Origin: Punica granatum
Taxonomy: Eukaryota > Streptophyta > Magnoliopsida > Myrtales > Lythraceae
Assembly: GCF_007655135.1 (NCBI RefSeq)
Contig: NC_045127.1
Coordinates: forward strand, 37,211,538 to 37,275,537
Direction: 5' to 3'
DNA: 64,000 nucleotides
The position numbers were made by a program, and so were the translations under genes. The notes under the pieces are model-generated. The model ran no database searches, was not told where the DNA came from, and was given only the letters and a program-made list of their open reading frames with translations. This document shows positions 46,201 to 57,959 of this stretch, one piece after another (position 1 is the stretch's first letter; every line of letters starts with the position of its first letter).

Positions 46201-47232
46201 GCGATGATTGAGCTGGAGGAAAAACGGGAGAGCGGGCTGAGGGATGGCGCGAGACCCGGGGCGAACTCGGAGGCCGCGAGCCTGCGGAGCCGAGAGAAGA
46301 AATCCGAAAATTCGAGCTGCCTCGGGCGCATGTGGATGAGCTGTGGGCCGTGGATTCCCGAGAGAGAGAGCGTCGAAGCTCACGGTGGAATGGGTGTCCG
46401 AGCTGGGGGAAGTTCCGGGAATCGAGCTCTGGGAGAAAATAGTGTGGTAGCTGGAAATTTCCGGAGGTTTGAGCTGTGGGCCGGGGGGTCCGAGGGTTTC
46501 CCGAATTCGCCCCGAAATCGAGCTGTGGTTTTTTTCTTTTTGGATTTTTGGGAGAATCCGTCCAGAGCGAGAGCTTCTAGGGTTTTTGGATTTTATCGAT
46601 TTCCCAATTGCGGCTAGGGTTTTCGTCGTCTCTTTTTTGTTCTCTATCCGTTAGGTTTTTTCTCCGTCCTTGTTCTTTGGTCCCCCCCTCCTTGCTGCCC
46701 TGGGAGCTAGAAGAAGAATAGTGCAGCCGGGCAAGAATTCGGGCAGCGGTCAACAGCCCTGACCGGAATTTTTTTTTTAAAAGGGGCAACGATCAGAAGT
46801 CCAGACCGACTTCTGACCGTTGCTGACCGACCCACAGCTGTCCTTTTTTTTTAATAAGAAAATTCGAAAATTTGAGTTTAACGCACGTAGAGATTAAAAT
46901 TCTCGTCTTTGCAATTAGGTGTCGAAAAATTAATCTGAGACCGGCATTTGTGTTCAGAAAAATTCATTGATCAATGTTATGCAATACAATATTTTCCGGC
47001 CTTAATTTTAGTCCTGAATTTTAAAAATTGACGTTGGCGCACGTAAAATTCAAAGACTACCCATGGAATATTTTTCGAAAAGAATGGTAAATTGGCGCTA
47101 AATTGAGAAAATATTCTATCTCCAAGAGTCGCGAGTGCTGAAGCGATTAACTAGAAATACTTCCCTCCGATGGATGGTAAAAATGACGATTTTGCCCCTC
47201 TGGAGCCGTTGGACCGAAATTGGGTGCTGACA
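43296..47232 (-). mobile_element. 5' LTR of element B (3937 bp)
   Basis: Pair of the LTR at 27600-31604, with the same ends and the same internal 155-bp repeats (about 45020-45690). It is shorter mainly by a 43-bp deletion near 43718. The sense small ORF is at 43878-44066. Confidence 0.95.
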
Positions 47233-47503
47233 GGCATGTACTAACCTCTTTTCGCTTTTTAATTTTAGAGCAACTCGACAACTTTGGACTTGGATATTTA
47301 CTGGTTGATTCCGATGATGATGATCAGGCCAAGATTGAGTTTTCTCCCGACCAAGGGATTCTCATGAGAGAGTCGCAGAAACGAAAGCGACGTTTAGGGG
47401 ACGACTTAGAGAAAGGCGATGAAGAGGAAATGAGGAATACTAGCTTCTCTCCAATTGTTGAGGAACCCAACCTCTATCCTAAGGAGGGCACTCGAGGCGC
47501 GAT
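47233..47503 (+). pseudogene. Element C accessory ORF, part 2
   Basis: Continues part 1 after the GGCAT duplication. The first bases look like an intron end: TACTAAC (branch-point-like, 47239-47245) and TTTTAATTTTAG ending at 47268. From 47269 an acidic/basic stretch is open (EQLDNFGLGYLLVDSDDDDQ, later ESQKRKRRLGDDLEKGDEEE) up to the copia insertion at 47503. Function unknown. Confidence 0.5.
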
Positions 47504-49398
47504 TGTTAGAAAACTGAGCACGTGCGCAGCGAAAAAGTTAATTACGGTAAAAATCAAATTTTTATCGCGTGCTCATTTTAATCGAAAACTTCAAGATCAT
47601 ATCTTGACATAAGAATTGCCTTCTAAATGAATAAACAACATCACATATCGAATCTACAAGAAAAGTTTAAACTTTTATACTAACATTGTTGATTCGAGTC
47701 AATCAAACTAACCGTCCAAGTGTCCGGTCTCTAGTTCGTCCACACGAGCACGTCTCCACCGAGATTAGAGTCCTCTTGACCCGTACACTCTGATCTAGGT
47801 CACTGATCTCGAATGGAATCGTCACGGAATGAAAGGATCTCTTCAAGGATGTCAAAGACAACACCAAAGCGCTGAACTGGAACCGAAAAGAACTCCGATC
47901 AGCCTTGGGATTTGTGCAACTAAGTTGCTTGTTGATTGCCTCAGTCGAAACCTTCTCTCTTTCTCTCTAATATCGGTTGATGATCGATTGCATTATTAGG
48001 ATTATATGTAAGAACATATCTATATATATCTTTACCTTAGGGACTAAAATGCAATTATTAATTAATCCACATTAATTAATAAATCACAAATGAGTCCTCA
48101 CACTTAAGTCATCAAATGACTTGCCCTTGTTGTAAGAAAGAAAGATCAAACAAGTCCTTGATACGAGTTTCCATCAATAGACAATCTATTTATAGAAACT
48201 CTCCAAATAAGGAAACTATCATATTTCCTTAATTAGATTTATCCTTGATATTGAACTCGGCTTCAGGATGTACTAGCACCCTTGCAACCACATTGCAAGT
48301 CTCGTTCAATAATTAATTCCTAATTAACTTCCTTAATTAGAATTAATTCTTTTCTCGGTTTAAACACGTTCAATGTGTGTGACTAATTAGGTTCATCATC
48401 AAATGACAATGGGATTATAGTATCAACTCATTTGACACTACCAAAAACTTTTTCTGTAACCAAAAACATAATTTCCAAAATGCCCTTGGTTCCTAAAGTT
48501 CACGATTGACACCTAGCAGCATATCGTGACAATCCAAATGATGACGAATGTATAATTGAAACATTCTGATGAACCTCTGATAGTATATGTCATGCATTGA
48601 ATCCCTTCACAACAAGATCCCGATCTAACCAGAGCTACGGCAAATGCCAAACTCTATAGCCAATCATATGAACTTTCTAATTTCATTCTTAGATCTGTAG
48701 TACTTGAACAGAAACTCTTTTCTATTTGAGTCTATCTACCCCGGCCGAGGATTTCTCGATCCAGAGTAAAACTCATATCCATAGAACCTTTTCCCTGTTT
48801 ACTCAAGTTAATGAATCTCATCTTGATCGGACACCTAACTCCAAGTATAACTAATTAGGACCACTATCTGTCGAATACTCATGCTAAGCACAAATATATT
48901 AACAGTAGCAAATCCTAATCACTTATACTTGAGATAGCGTTCCATCTTAAGTCTAAGAACTATATGCACTAATACGATCCAGATAACATTCATTGACATT
49001 AGTAAATTACCGTATGAATATTATTTGTACTTCACGTTCGACTACTTATCATATAAGTATCCACATATCTGTCATGATAACAGTTATCAGATAGCATAAG
49101 ATTCACTACTCCATCTTCATTAGTATATGTATACTAATCATGAAAACAGACAGAGGTGACGATCTATCTGGAGAAATAATGTCTAGTTAAGTCTCATGCG
49201 ATCGTGAACAGTTTAAAGATATTCTTATCGAATTACTTCGTCACTCATATTCTTAACTCTTAAGAATGAAGTATTCAAAATATATTAAGGAATTTATTCT
49301 AATAAACATAGATAATATACGAATAATAGAATAAACTTTATTGCCATAAAAGGAATTATCCAAATACATAAATCAGGCTCTAGGGCATATCACTAATA
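47504..49398 (-). mobile_element. 3' LTR of the copia element (1895 bp)
   Basis: Longer than its partner because the partner lacks about 0.5 kb (corresponding to roughly 48645-49150 here) and a second segment of about 29 bp near 49263-49291. The outer end is TGTTAG at 47504; the inner end reads CACTAATA rather than CACTAACA. Confidence 0.88.
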
Positions 49399-49411
49399 AT
49401 TTCCCACTTAC
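49399..49411 (-). promoter_or_regulatory. Polypurine tract of the copia element
   Basis: The minus strand reads AAGTGGGAAAT directly before the 3' LTR, the standard place for plus-strand priming. Confidence 0.7.
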
Positions 49412-49466
49412 ACTATAGCAACTCAGTACAGCATCTAAGACCCATCTTCTCAAAATGTTTATCTAG

Positions 49467-52400
49467 CTACTGCTGCGTCATGGCCTTCATGAGTGGATCA
49501 ACGACATTGTTCGCTGAAGCTACTTTCTGTACATCTAAATCGCCTCTCCCGATAATCTCCTTGATAATATGATATCTCCTCTCAATGTGTTTGGACTTCT
49601 GATGTGACCTCGGTTCCTTTGCCTGAGCAATCGCTCCAGTATTGTCACAGTACAGCTCTACTAGTGATGATATGGAGGGAACAACACCGAGTTCTGTCAC
49701 AAACTTCCAAATCCAAACTACCTCCTTCGCTGCATCAGATGCAACAATATATTCAGCCTCTGTAGTGGAATCTACAGTCGTCTCTTGCTTAGAACTCTTC
49801 CAGCTAACTGTACCTCCATTACAAGTGAATATATAACCGGAGATAGACTTTTTATCATCAACTTCTAATTGAAAATCAGAATCTGTAAACCCGTCTAGTC
49901 TCAACTCACCTCCTCCATATACCAGAACCATATCCTTAGTCCTTCTCAAGTACTTAAGGATGTTTTTGACAGCGGTCCAATGATCAAGTCCTAGATTGGA
50001 TTGATACTTGTTAGTCACACTAATAACATACGCGATATCCAACCTAGTACACATCATAGCATACATTAGGCTACCTATGGCCGAAGCATAAGGCACTTGT
50101 GCCATCTTCTCTCTCTCCTCAGGAGTCTTAGGAGACATCCCTTTAGAGAGATGGATACCGTGTCTCACAGGGAGCAATCCTCTTATGGAATCTTGCATGT
50201 TGAACCTCTTCAACACCTTATCTAGATACAGGGCTTGGGATAGACCTATTAATCTTTTCGGTCTATCTCTATAGATCCGAATACCCAGAATATAGATGGC
50301 TTCTCCCAAATCCTTCATGGAGAAAATATTAGACAATCAGACCTTTACAGAAGTGAGCATACCAACATCATTACCTATTAGTAGAATGTCATCCGCGTAT
50401 AATACAAGAAAGGCAATCATGCTCCCACTAACCTTCTTATACACACGTCTCATCTTCATTCTTGATGAAACCAAAGGACTTTGCAGCCTCATCAAAATGT
50501 CGATTCTAGCTCATCGAAGCCTGCTTAAGACCATAAATGGATCTCTTAAGTTTGCACACCTTGGATTTATCCTTGGATTCAAAACCCTTGGGTTGGTCCA
50601 TGAATATGTCTTCCTCAATGTATCCATTAAAGAAGGCGGTCTTGACATCCATTTGCCAAACCTCATAATCATAGTGCGCGGCAATGGCTAGCATTATCCT
50701 AATGGACTTTAGCATAGCTACAGGCGAGAAAGTCTCCTCATAGTCGACTTCCTGCCTCTGGCGATAACCCTTCGCCACTAGCCTAGCTTTATAAGTCTCT
50801 ACCTTCCCATCAGCACCAATCTTCCTCTTGAAGACCAACTCGTTCCCTATTAGTACTATACCTTCAGGAAGGTCAACAAGATCCCAGACTTGGTTCTCTC
50901 TCATGGAGTCTATCTCGGACTTCATGGCCTCTAGCCATTTAAAAGAATCTATATTTGATATAGCTTCTTCATAAGTGTAAGGATCATCCCTATGATCATT
51001 ATCTCCATAAACAAACAACTCTTGTACGTTCTCATGAAGATTAAGGTATCTCGCGGGAGTATGAGTTACCCTACTAGACCTTCGAGGTTCTATGATATTT
51101 TCAACCTGAGTAGGTGTCTCAACTGGTTTATCAGTGTCCATCGAAATAGGCGCCTGATTGGTCTATCACATTGATGACTCCTCATCAAGTACTATATGCC
51201 TTCCTATACCACCTTCCTGGACAAACTGTTTCTCCTAGAAGATTGGATCTCTACTGATAACAACCATTTGTTCAGCAGGGAAATAAAAATAGTATCCAAG
51301 GCTGTCACTTGGATAACCAATAAACCTACCTTTCTCGGACCAGGTTTCCAACTTATCAGTCTTTTGCTTCTTAATGAATGCAGGACAACCCCAAGTCTTA
51401 ACGTGCTTAAGACTAGGTGTTCTACCATTCCATATCTCATATGGAGTGGTAGAGACTAACTTGCTTGGAATCCTATTAAGTAAGTGCCATGCAGTATGCA
51501 GCGCATATCCCCACATTGAAATGGGGAGATCTTTATAGCTCATAATTGACCGAACCATGTCCAACAGGGTACGGTTCATCCTCTCAGAAACTCCGTTCAA
51601 CTGTAGTGTTCTTGGTGGAGTAAATTGAGAAATAATACCGTATTCCTTTAGGAAATCACCAAATTCAGTACTCATGTACTCTCATCCTCGATCTGATCGA
51701 AGAGTCTTGATGCTCTTCCCTTTCTTCTTTTCTACTTCAGCTTTGAATTCCTTGAACTTTTGAAAAGATTCAAGTTTATACTTCATAAGATAAACATACC
51801 CAAAACGAGAATAATCATCGATAAAGGTAATGAAGTAGGAATATCCACCCCAAGCCACTTCATTAAATGGACCACATACATCGCTACGTATGAGTTCTAA
51901 AACTTCTTCAGCCCTTTTCATTTGTCCTACAAATGGAGTCCTAGTCATTTTGCCTTGAAGACAAGACTCGCAAGTCGGATTGGGTTCTGAACCCAATGGA
52001 ACTATAAGTCCCATCTTCTCCAACTTACTTATCCTATCATTTGCAACATGCCCTAGCCTAAGGTGCCAAAGTTGCTTTAGACTTAGAGTAGATTCGGACA
52101 CGGTATTAACCTCAATCGTATTCGGAAGCGTTTCATTTCTAGCTCTAAGATAATAAAGTCCATCGTGTAAATAACCAACGCCAATAAGTTTATTACCATA
52201 ATAAATGTCGCAAACATCATGCTTGAAATCAAACAAATATCCACTCCTAGTCAAACTAGAAATTGAAATAATGTTCCGATAGGCGTTTGGTAAAACTAAA
52301 ATACGATCTAGAAATAAAATATGTCCATCTAGATGTAACGAAGTCGACCCCACAGCTTTGGCCGCAACACTTGCTCCATTGCTGATCTTTATGCAAACCT

Positions 52401-53397
52401 CGTTCCTTCCGAGGACTCTACTACTTGCTAGTTCTTGCATAGAGGTACAAACGTGTGAGCTCGCACCAGTATCAAGAACCCAAGTTATAGATGAACTATA
52501 TGAACCATTGGAACTAACATAACAAGAGATAGACATACCTTCTGAAGGTTTCTTTCCTTTGTTTGCCTTCAACGAGGCGAGGTACTGAGAACAGTTCCTC
52601 TTCCAATGTCCATCCTTACCGCAGTGGAAACAAGTTCCCTTATCCGCAACAACCTTTGCCTTACCCTTTTTCTTGGTCACCCCTGCCGACTGTTGAGGAA
52701 TAGAGCCTTTCTTGGACTTCTTCTTCTTCTTCCCAGTCTTACTGGAAGAAGTACCAGCCACAAGAACGATTTCCTTATCCTTCCTTTTGTTGTTCATAGC
52801 ATTTTGTGCAATGACCAACATGTTCGGCAACTCAGACAACAAACATGATAACTTGTTCATGTGAAAGTTCATAATGAACCCTGGGAAAGAATCTGGGAGG
52901 GACTGAAGAACTAAATCCACATTGAGTTCTTTGTCCATTTGGAACTCAAGCTTCTCAAGCTGCTGAATCAGCCTGATCATCTTCTGCACATGAGCAACGA
53001 CTTCAGTTCCCTCCTACATTCTCGCACGGAACAATTCCTACGATATCTCATATCGTGCAGTCCTGCTACTCTCCCCATATAGCTCCCTGAGATTCTTCAA
53101 GATCTCACGAGAACTCTTCATGTTCTCATGCTGCTTCTGCATCTCATTACTCATGGAAGCAAGCATATAACAGCGGACCTTCATGTCATCAATAGACCAC
53201 TGATCATATGCATTCTGCTGATCACTCGTAGCATCCCCGCCAGGGAGTTCAATCTCTTGAGTCTCCAGGATGTATCCCAGAGCCTCCATGTTCAGGACAA
53301 TGTTCAGGTTATGGAGCCAGTCCGAAAAGTTAGGCCTAGGGAACCTATTATCACTCAGTATGCATGAGAGATGATTCATAGATTTCATACTTATCAT
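49467..53397 (-). pseudogene. Copia gag-pol polyprotein
   Basis: Likely start at 53397 (MISMKSMNHLSCILSD). Domains in order: gag with RFPRPNFSDWLHNLNIVLN; zinc knuckle CFHCGKDGHWKRNC near 52630; protease VLDTGASSHVC near 52480; integrase with an HLRLGH..CESCLQGK zinc region near 52060-51950, RSDVCGPF, FIDDYSRFGYV and the Glu of NGVSERMNRT; RT with ETFSPVAMLKSIRIMLAI, WQMDVKTAFFNGYIEED and YADDILLIGND; RNase H with GFTDSDFQ, TEAEY and LYCDNTGA, ending at 49467. Stops: two TAG near 53037 and 53014, a TGA near 51680 at an expected Gly, breaks near 51170, a TAG near 50505 and a TGA near 50336, both at expected Trp. No single frame would give an active protein. Confidence 0.92.
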
Positions 53398-54862
53398 GAC
53401 TGCAGAAAATAACAAGATGAAATTAATAAATTTATGTATATATAACCATAATGACCATGGACTTTCAATCAAAATGGTCTCCCACTATCTTTTCGAATCC
53501 TACACTTCCAAAATAGGAAACGAGAATCCTAATCAGGAAAGATTCCTAGCGGGTGATTGAATTCTCATAGAATACTAATTTCCTCAAGTATCTGCCATTA
53601 TTGGAAACAAGCACTCTACAAGCGAACAACTCTTTGTTCAGTACATCTCTATGTACGGCTCAATCAATTCGGCTCCTAATACTCTGAACCTCAGGTGCCT
53701 GCCATTATTGGTCCATCATACATAGTTAAGTCTGATCCACCAAAACCCTAAATGTCATCTACCTCAGGTGCCTGCCATTATCGGCAACCGACGATCTAAA
53801 ACATCACATGTTTTAAAAAATTCATACAAAAAGATCTCTTAGTCTGTCTCGTGCCTCCGTGTGTCCACGACCGACAGCGAAACAAACTAAAACTCTTTGG
53901 AGAATACTTTGGTGGAGTGCCATGATAGAGGTTCACAACCTCATGCCATTCTCAGCTTAATTATTTTAATTTGGAAGATTTTCTTTTAGGTAACCTAATT
54001 ACTATTCGGTTTCACTTTGCACATTATCCGTATTCACACATCACATGCATAAATATGTACTCGGAATCGATAAAAGCATGATCATGGACTTACTATTAGC
54101 CTAATCCTAGAGCCACAAGAAATAAGCAAAATTTTCCTAAAGTCCATAATAACACACCATGCTGGAAATTTATAAAAGGAAACCAATAGAATAAACGGAA
54201 ATAAATTTCGTGCCAAATTTGTAACTCTTTACAAAATATCCAAATATCTCATATTAGGAAATTTCCAATTTTTTAAAATATACAAGATATCATATATCTA
54301 GTGTATCTTCAAAATTCCTTATTTATATTAAATATCAAATTTCTAATCTCATTAGAATAGGATATCAAATATCCAATTTCCATAAAATCAAATTTTACGA
54401 AAACAATTTTGGTAATTAATTGTTTCAAAAATCTTATTTTCGAAAATATCGAAATTTACTTGTTACGCGACGAGCGTCAGTTCTGGACAGCCATGTCCAG
54501 TCTCGCGCTTCACAGCCACGTCCAATCGCGAACAGTCGCGTCCCGTCGCGAACAGGTTGCGAATAGTCACGTCTAGTCGCATCCAGTTGCAAATAGTCGC
54601 GCCAGGACATCAGCGATTACTACAACCTTTTCAGCCGCTATGGCCGTCCAGCAGCCACCTGCTGTAGCTGTTCCTGGCCACGAAAAGGCCATCTCGCGGC
54701 TGACCTTTCAGCCGAGAGAGATCACCGGTTCGGTTATCTAAACTCGGTTACAAGAAACGATTTCTCGTACCCGATCCGATACCGATTTATCAAACACTTT
54801 AATAAATCACAATCAACCACCAAATTAGGCACAAAACATGTATCTAATCGATTAGAAGGGTG
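53398..54862 (-). other. Copia leader region
   Basis: About 1.46 kb of untranslated leader. It contains three near-repeats of CTGCCATTATTGG (about 53591-53780, plus strand) and a GC-richer block at 54470-54640 with many GTCGCGAACAG/CACGTCCAG-like words. No gene is seen. Confidence 0.6.
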
Positions 54863-54874
54863 GCTCTGATACCA
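54863..54874 (-). promoter_or_regulatory. Copia primer binding site, initiator tRNA-Met
   Basis: The minus strand reads TGGTATCAGAGC one base after the 5' LTR end, the classical plant copia site complementary to the 3' end of initiator tRNA-Met. Confidence 0.93.
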
Positions 54875-54875
54875 C

Positions 54876-56225
54876 TGTTAGAAAACTGAATACGTGCGCA
54901 GCGAAAAAGTTAATTACGGTAAAAATCAAATTTTTATCGCGTGCTCGTTTTAATCGAAAACTTCAAGATCATATGTTGGCATAAGAATCGCCTTCTAAAT
55001 GAATAGACAACATCACATATCGAATCTACAAGAAAAGTTTAAACTTTTATACTAACCTTGTTGATTCGAGTCGATCAAACTAACCGTCCAAGTGTCAGGT
55101 CTCTAGTTCGTCCACACGAGCATGTCTCCATCGAGATTAGACTCCTCTCAACTCGTACACTCCGATCTAGGTCACCAATCTCGAACGGAATCGTCACGGA
55201 ATGAAAGGATTTCTTCAAGGATGTCAAAGACAACACCAAAGCGCCGAACCGGAACCGAAAAGAACTCCGATCAGCCTTGGGATTTGTGCGACTGAGTTGC
55301 TTGTTGATTGCTTCAGTCAAAACCTTCTCTCTTTCTCTCTAATATCGGTTGATGATCGATTGCATTATTATGGTTATCTGTAAGAACATATCTATATATA
55401 TCTTTACCCTAGGGACTAAAATGCAATTATTAATTAATAAATCACAAATGAGTCCTCACACTTAAGTCATCCAATGACTTGCCCTTGTTGTAAGAAAGAA
55501 AGATCAAACAAGTCATTGACACGAGTTTCCATCAGTAGACAATCTATTTATAGAAAACTCTCCAAATAAGGAAACTATCATATTTCCTTAATTAGATTTA
55601 TCCTTGATATTGAACTCGGCTTCAGGATGTGCTAGCACCCTTGCAACCACATTGCAAGCCTCGTTCGATAATTAATTCCTAATTAACTTTCTTAATTAGA
55701 ATTAATTATTTTCTCGGTTTAAACACGCTCAATGTGTGTGACTAACTACGTTCATCATCAAATGGTAATAGGATTATAGTATCAACTCATTTGACACTAC
55801 TAGAAACTCTTTCTATAACCAAAAGTATAATTCCCAAAATGCCATTGGTTCCCAAAGTTCACGAGTGACACCTAGCAGCATATCGTGACAATCCAAATGA
55901 TGACGAATGTATAATTTAAACATTCTGATGATCCTCTGATAGTATATGCCATGCATTGAATCCCTTCAATACAAGATCCCGATCTAGCCAGAGCTACGGT
56001 AACAGAGGTGACGATCTATCTGGAAAAATAATGTCTAGTTAATTCTCCTACGATCGTGAACAGTTTAAAGATATTCTTATCGAATTACTTCGTCACTCAT
56101 ATTCTTAACTCTTAAGGACTTTATTCTAATAAACATAGACAATATACGAATAATAGAATAAACTTTATTGCCATAAAATGAATTATCCAAATACATAAAT
56201 TAGGCTCTAGGGCATATCACTAACA
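54876..56225 (-). mobile_element. 5' LTR of the copia element (1350 bp, internally deleted)
   Basis: Matches 47504-49398 except for a deletion of about 0.5 kb at about 56000 (junction GCTACGGTAACAGAGGTG) and a smaller one near 56115. Short repeats at the edges (CAGAG and TTAAG) fit deletion by illegitimate recombination. Confidence 0.9.
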
Positions 56226-57200
56226 ACGACTACTCCAATCGGAGCGACTATTGCTATAGATCCTCAGTCGCAAGCTCTAGAAAAAGTGGTGGATCTCGAG
56301 GGTGAAGGGAATGAGGCTCCCCAAGCCCTTTAAACTGTTGATAGTACAATTCCAAGCAGCTCCATATGCACGACTAGCAAAGATGTCACAACAGATGTTG
56401 AGAGAGTAGGGAAGAGTCTTGAACTTCCCGCGGACTAAAATATTACTAAAATGATCGACTTGAGCGACCCCAAAGTCGCTACTCAGCTGTTGCGGTTCAC
56501 CATCCTCCCTAACGACATCATTGATAGGATTGGTGATGCAGATTGCAAAGTGGTGGTGCGCATACTCACCATCGATGTTAAAAACGTAAGTGTTAATTAT
56601 ACTCTCCCTTTCTACTATGTTGCTCACCTTTATTCCAAATAGTAACGTCTCTTGCCCCTTGTCACAGCGGAGCTCTGTTGAATTTCAAATAATTTAATAT
56701 AGAATAGATGGCCTAGTTATACAGGGTTTGCACGACAAGTTGAGGGCTCTAAGCGACAGGTCAAAGCGCTTGAAAAGGAGGTGGAGGAGAAAGAAGGGGA
56801 AAAGAGAGCATTGAAGTAGTCGCTTGACGCGACTGATAAATTAGCGGTGAAGACTTAGGATCGTCTGAACGTGATCCTAAGAGAGAAACAAGAGCTCGAC
56901 GACACTCTATTTATCGAGAAGTAAAAGATCGAGAAGCTGATCAACGACCAAGCTTTGGTCGAGGTTGAACACGATAACCTCAAGTAAGAGGTCGAGCAAA
57001 TGGAGAAGGCCTTGAGTGATAAGGAGAAAGATCGTCTTGATGCTCTCAAGTAGGCCGAGGAGTAGAAGCGAAAGAAATCAAGGCGTTAAGACGCAAGCAT
57101 AAAAGGGAGTTGCGCTAACACGCTGCCCAATCCCTGTACTAGAGCTTTTGTGCTCTAAAGGAGGGACTTCTTAAGAAGCAAGGTGAAGACTATATTTGGT
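56226..57200 (+). pseudogene. Element C accessory ORF, part 3 (coiled coil)
   Basis: Resumes after the copia insertion with an open stretch to KVVVRILTIDVKN. An intron follows (GTAAGTG at 56586 to TTTAATATAG at 56702, 117 bp), then a long coiled coil (KALEKEVEEKEGEKRALK, and later heptads to about 57090). In-frame stops in the coil are TAG or TAA only, for example at 56817, each after Lys or Thr where Gln is likely; two more TAA occur near 56330 and 56435. The pattern fits C-to-T decay of CAG/CAA codons. A coiled coil C-terminal to a putative gypsy-type transposon domain is common in plant annotations; its function is unknown. Confidence 0.6.
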
Positions 57201-57439
57201 GGGACATATATTTGTATGCCATGTAATCATTTCATAGACCTTATGAGAATGGCATGAAACATTTTGCAAGTGTTTATTTCTCAAGCAAGCACTTTATTCA
57301 TCTTCACTCGAGTAGATTGTTGCGAATGTGTGTTTGATGCTTTGGATTGTAGCAATGGAGTAATTTAATCGCGTAGCCAACACTTAGGGCATTGTACTAG
57401 CGCTACAAAGCCAAGTTGAGTTGTAATCAGTGGAGTTTA

Positions 57440-57770
57440 CCACTCCTACTCCACCAGCTTTTCAATTGAGGCTGAGATGGTTGAATTTGATTGGACAGAG
57501 TAGTGCTAGTCGCTACAACTCGGCCAACCTCTTGGTCAAGACCGAGGCAATTGAATTTGACTGGAGCAAGTGGAGTTAGTCGCCCTAACTCAGCCAGCCT
57601 CTCGGTTGAGTCCGAGATAATTAAATTTGACTGTAGCGAGTGGAGCTAGTCACTCCAACTCAGCCAGACTCTCAGTCGAGGCCGAGGCTATTGAATTTGA
57701 CTGGAGGGTATAGAGCTAATTGCCAACCTCTTGGTCAAGATTGAGGCAATTGGAGTGAGTTGAATAGCTG
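57440..57770 (-). repeat. 70-bp tandem repeat in the element C 3'UTR position
   Basis: Four to five units; the landmarks GCCAACCT, GCCAGCCT and GCCAGACT start at 57523, 57593 and 57663 (70-bp spacing). Each unit has a TCGGTCGAGGCCGAG-like word and TTGAATTTGACTGGAG. It lies just after the integrase end on the minus strand, the same relative place as the minisatellites of A and B. Confidence 0.85.
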
Positions 57771-57959
57771 CTTTAGAAATAATGCATGTAAAATTGTAAT
57801 AGTCGACATGATTTGGAGAAAAACGCGCTTCTTTATTGAATAATCATCAAAAGCAATACTCGACTAGCTCAGCGAAGGGTTGAGCATGACCGGAGCTAAT
57901 AAATGTAAAGTACTTGAAATAAACCTAGCATGCTAAAAGAAAACCTAATACTTGAAGAC

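Larger units (their letters stand above)
27600..47232 (-). mobile_element. Complete Ogre-type Ty3/gypsy element B, 19.6 kb, TSD GGCAT
   Basis: A full-length minus-strand LTR retrotransposon. 5' LTR 43296-47232 and 3' LTR 27600-31604, both running TGTCAGCACCC to GTGCGCACA in sense orientation. The 5-bp target duplication GGCAT is perfect (27595-27599 and 47233-47237). Interior (11,691 bp) in sense order: PBS, leader, ORF1 with a DUF7745/plant-mobile-like domain and coiled coil, gag with a CX2H-type zinc motif, protease, G-patch, 205-bp intron, RT, RNase H, archaeal-type RNase H, integrase, 3'UTR with minisatellite, PPT. ORF1, the pro/RT intron, the dual RNase H and 4-kb LTRs together point to the Ogre branch. 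Coding regions carry stops and frameshifts, so it is not autonomous. It inserted into the accessory ORF of element C. Confidence 0.96.
47504..56225 (-). mobile_element. Ty1/copia element, 8.7 kb
   Basis: Minus-strand copia retrotransposon with LTRs 54876-56225 (5', 1350 bp) and 47504-49398 (3', 1895 bp), which share TGTTAGAAAACTG and GATATGCCCTAGAGCC ends. The PBS is complementary to initiator tRNA-Met, followed by a 1.46-kb leader, gag, protease, integrase, RT, RNase H and PPT. Flanking bases GCGAT and ACGAC are a possible decayed 5-bp duplication. It splits the accessory ORF of element C. Several stops make it non-autonomous; the gag-protease-integrase-RT order and Tnt1-like motifs fit a Tork/Tnt1-type relative, but I did not test the lineage. 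Confidence 0.92.
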
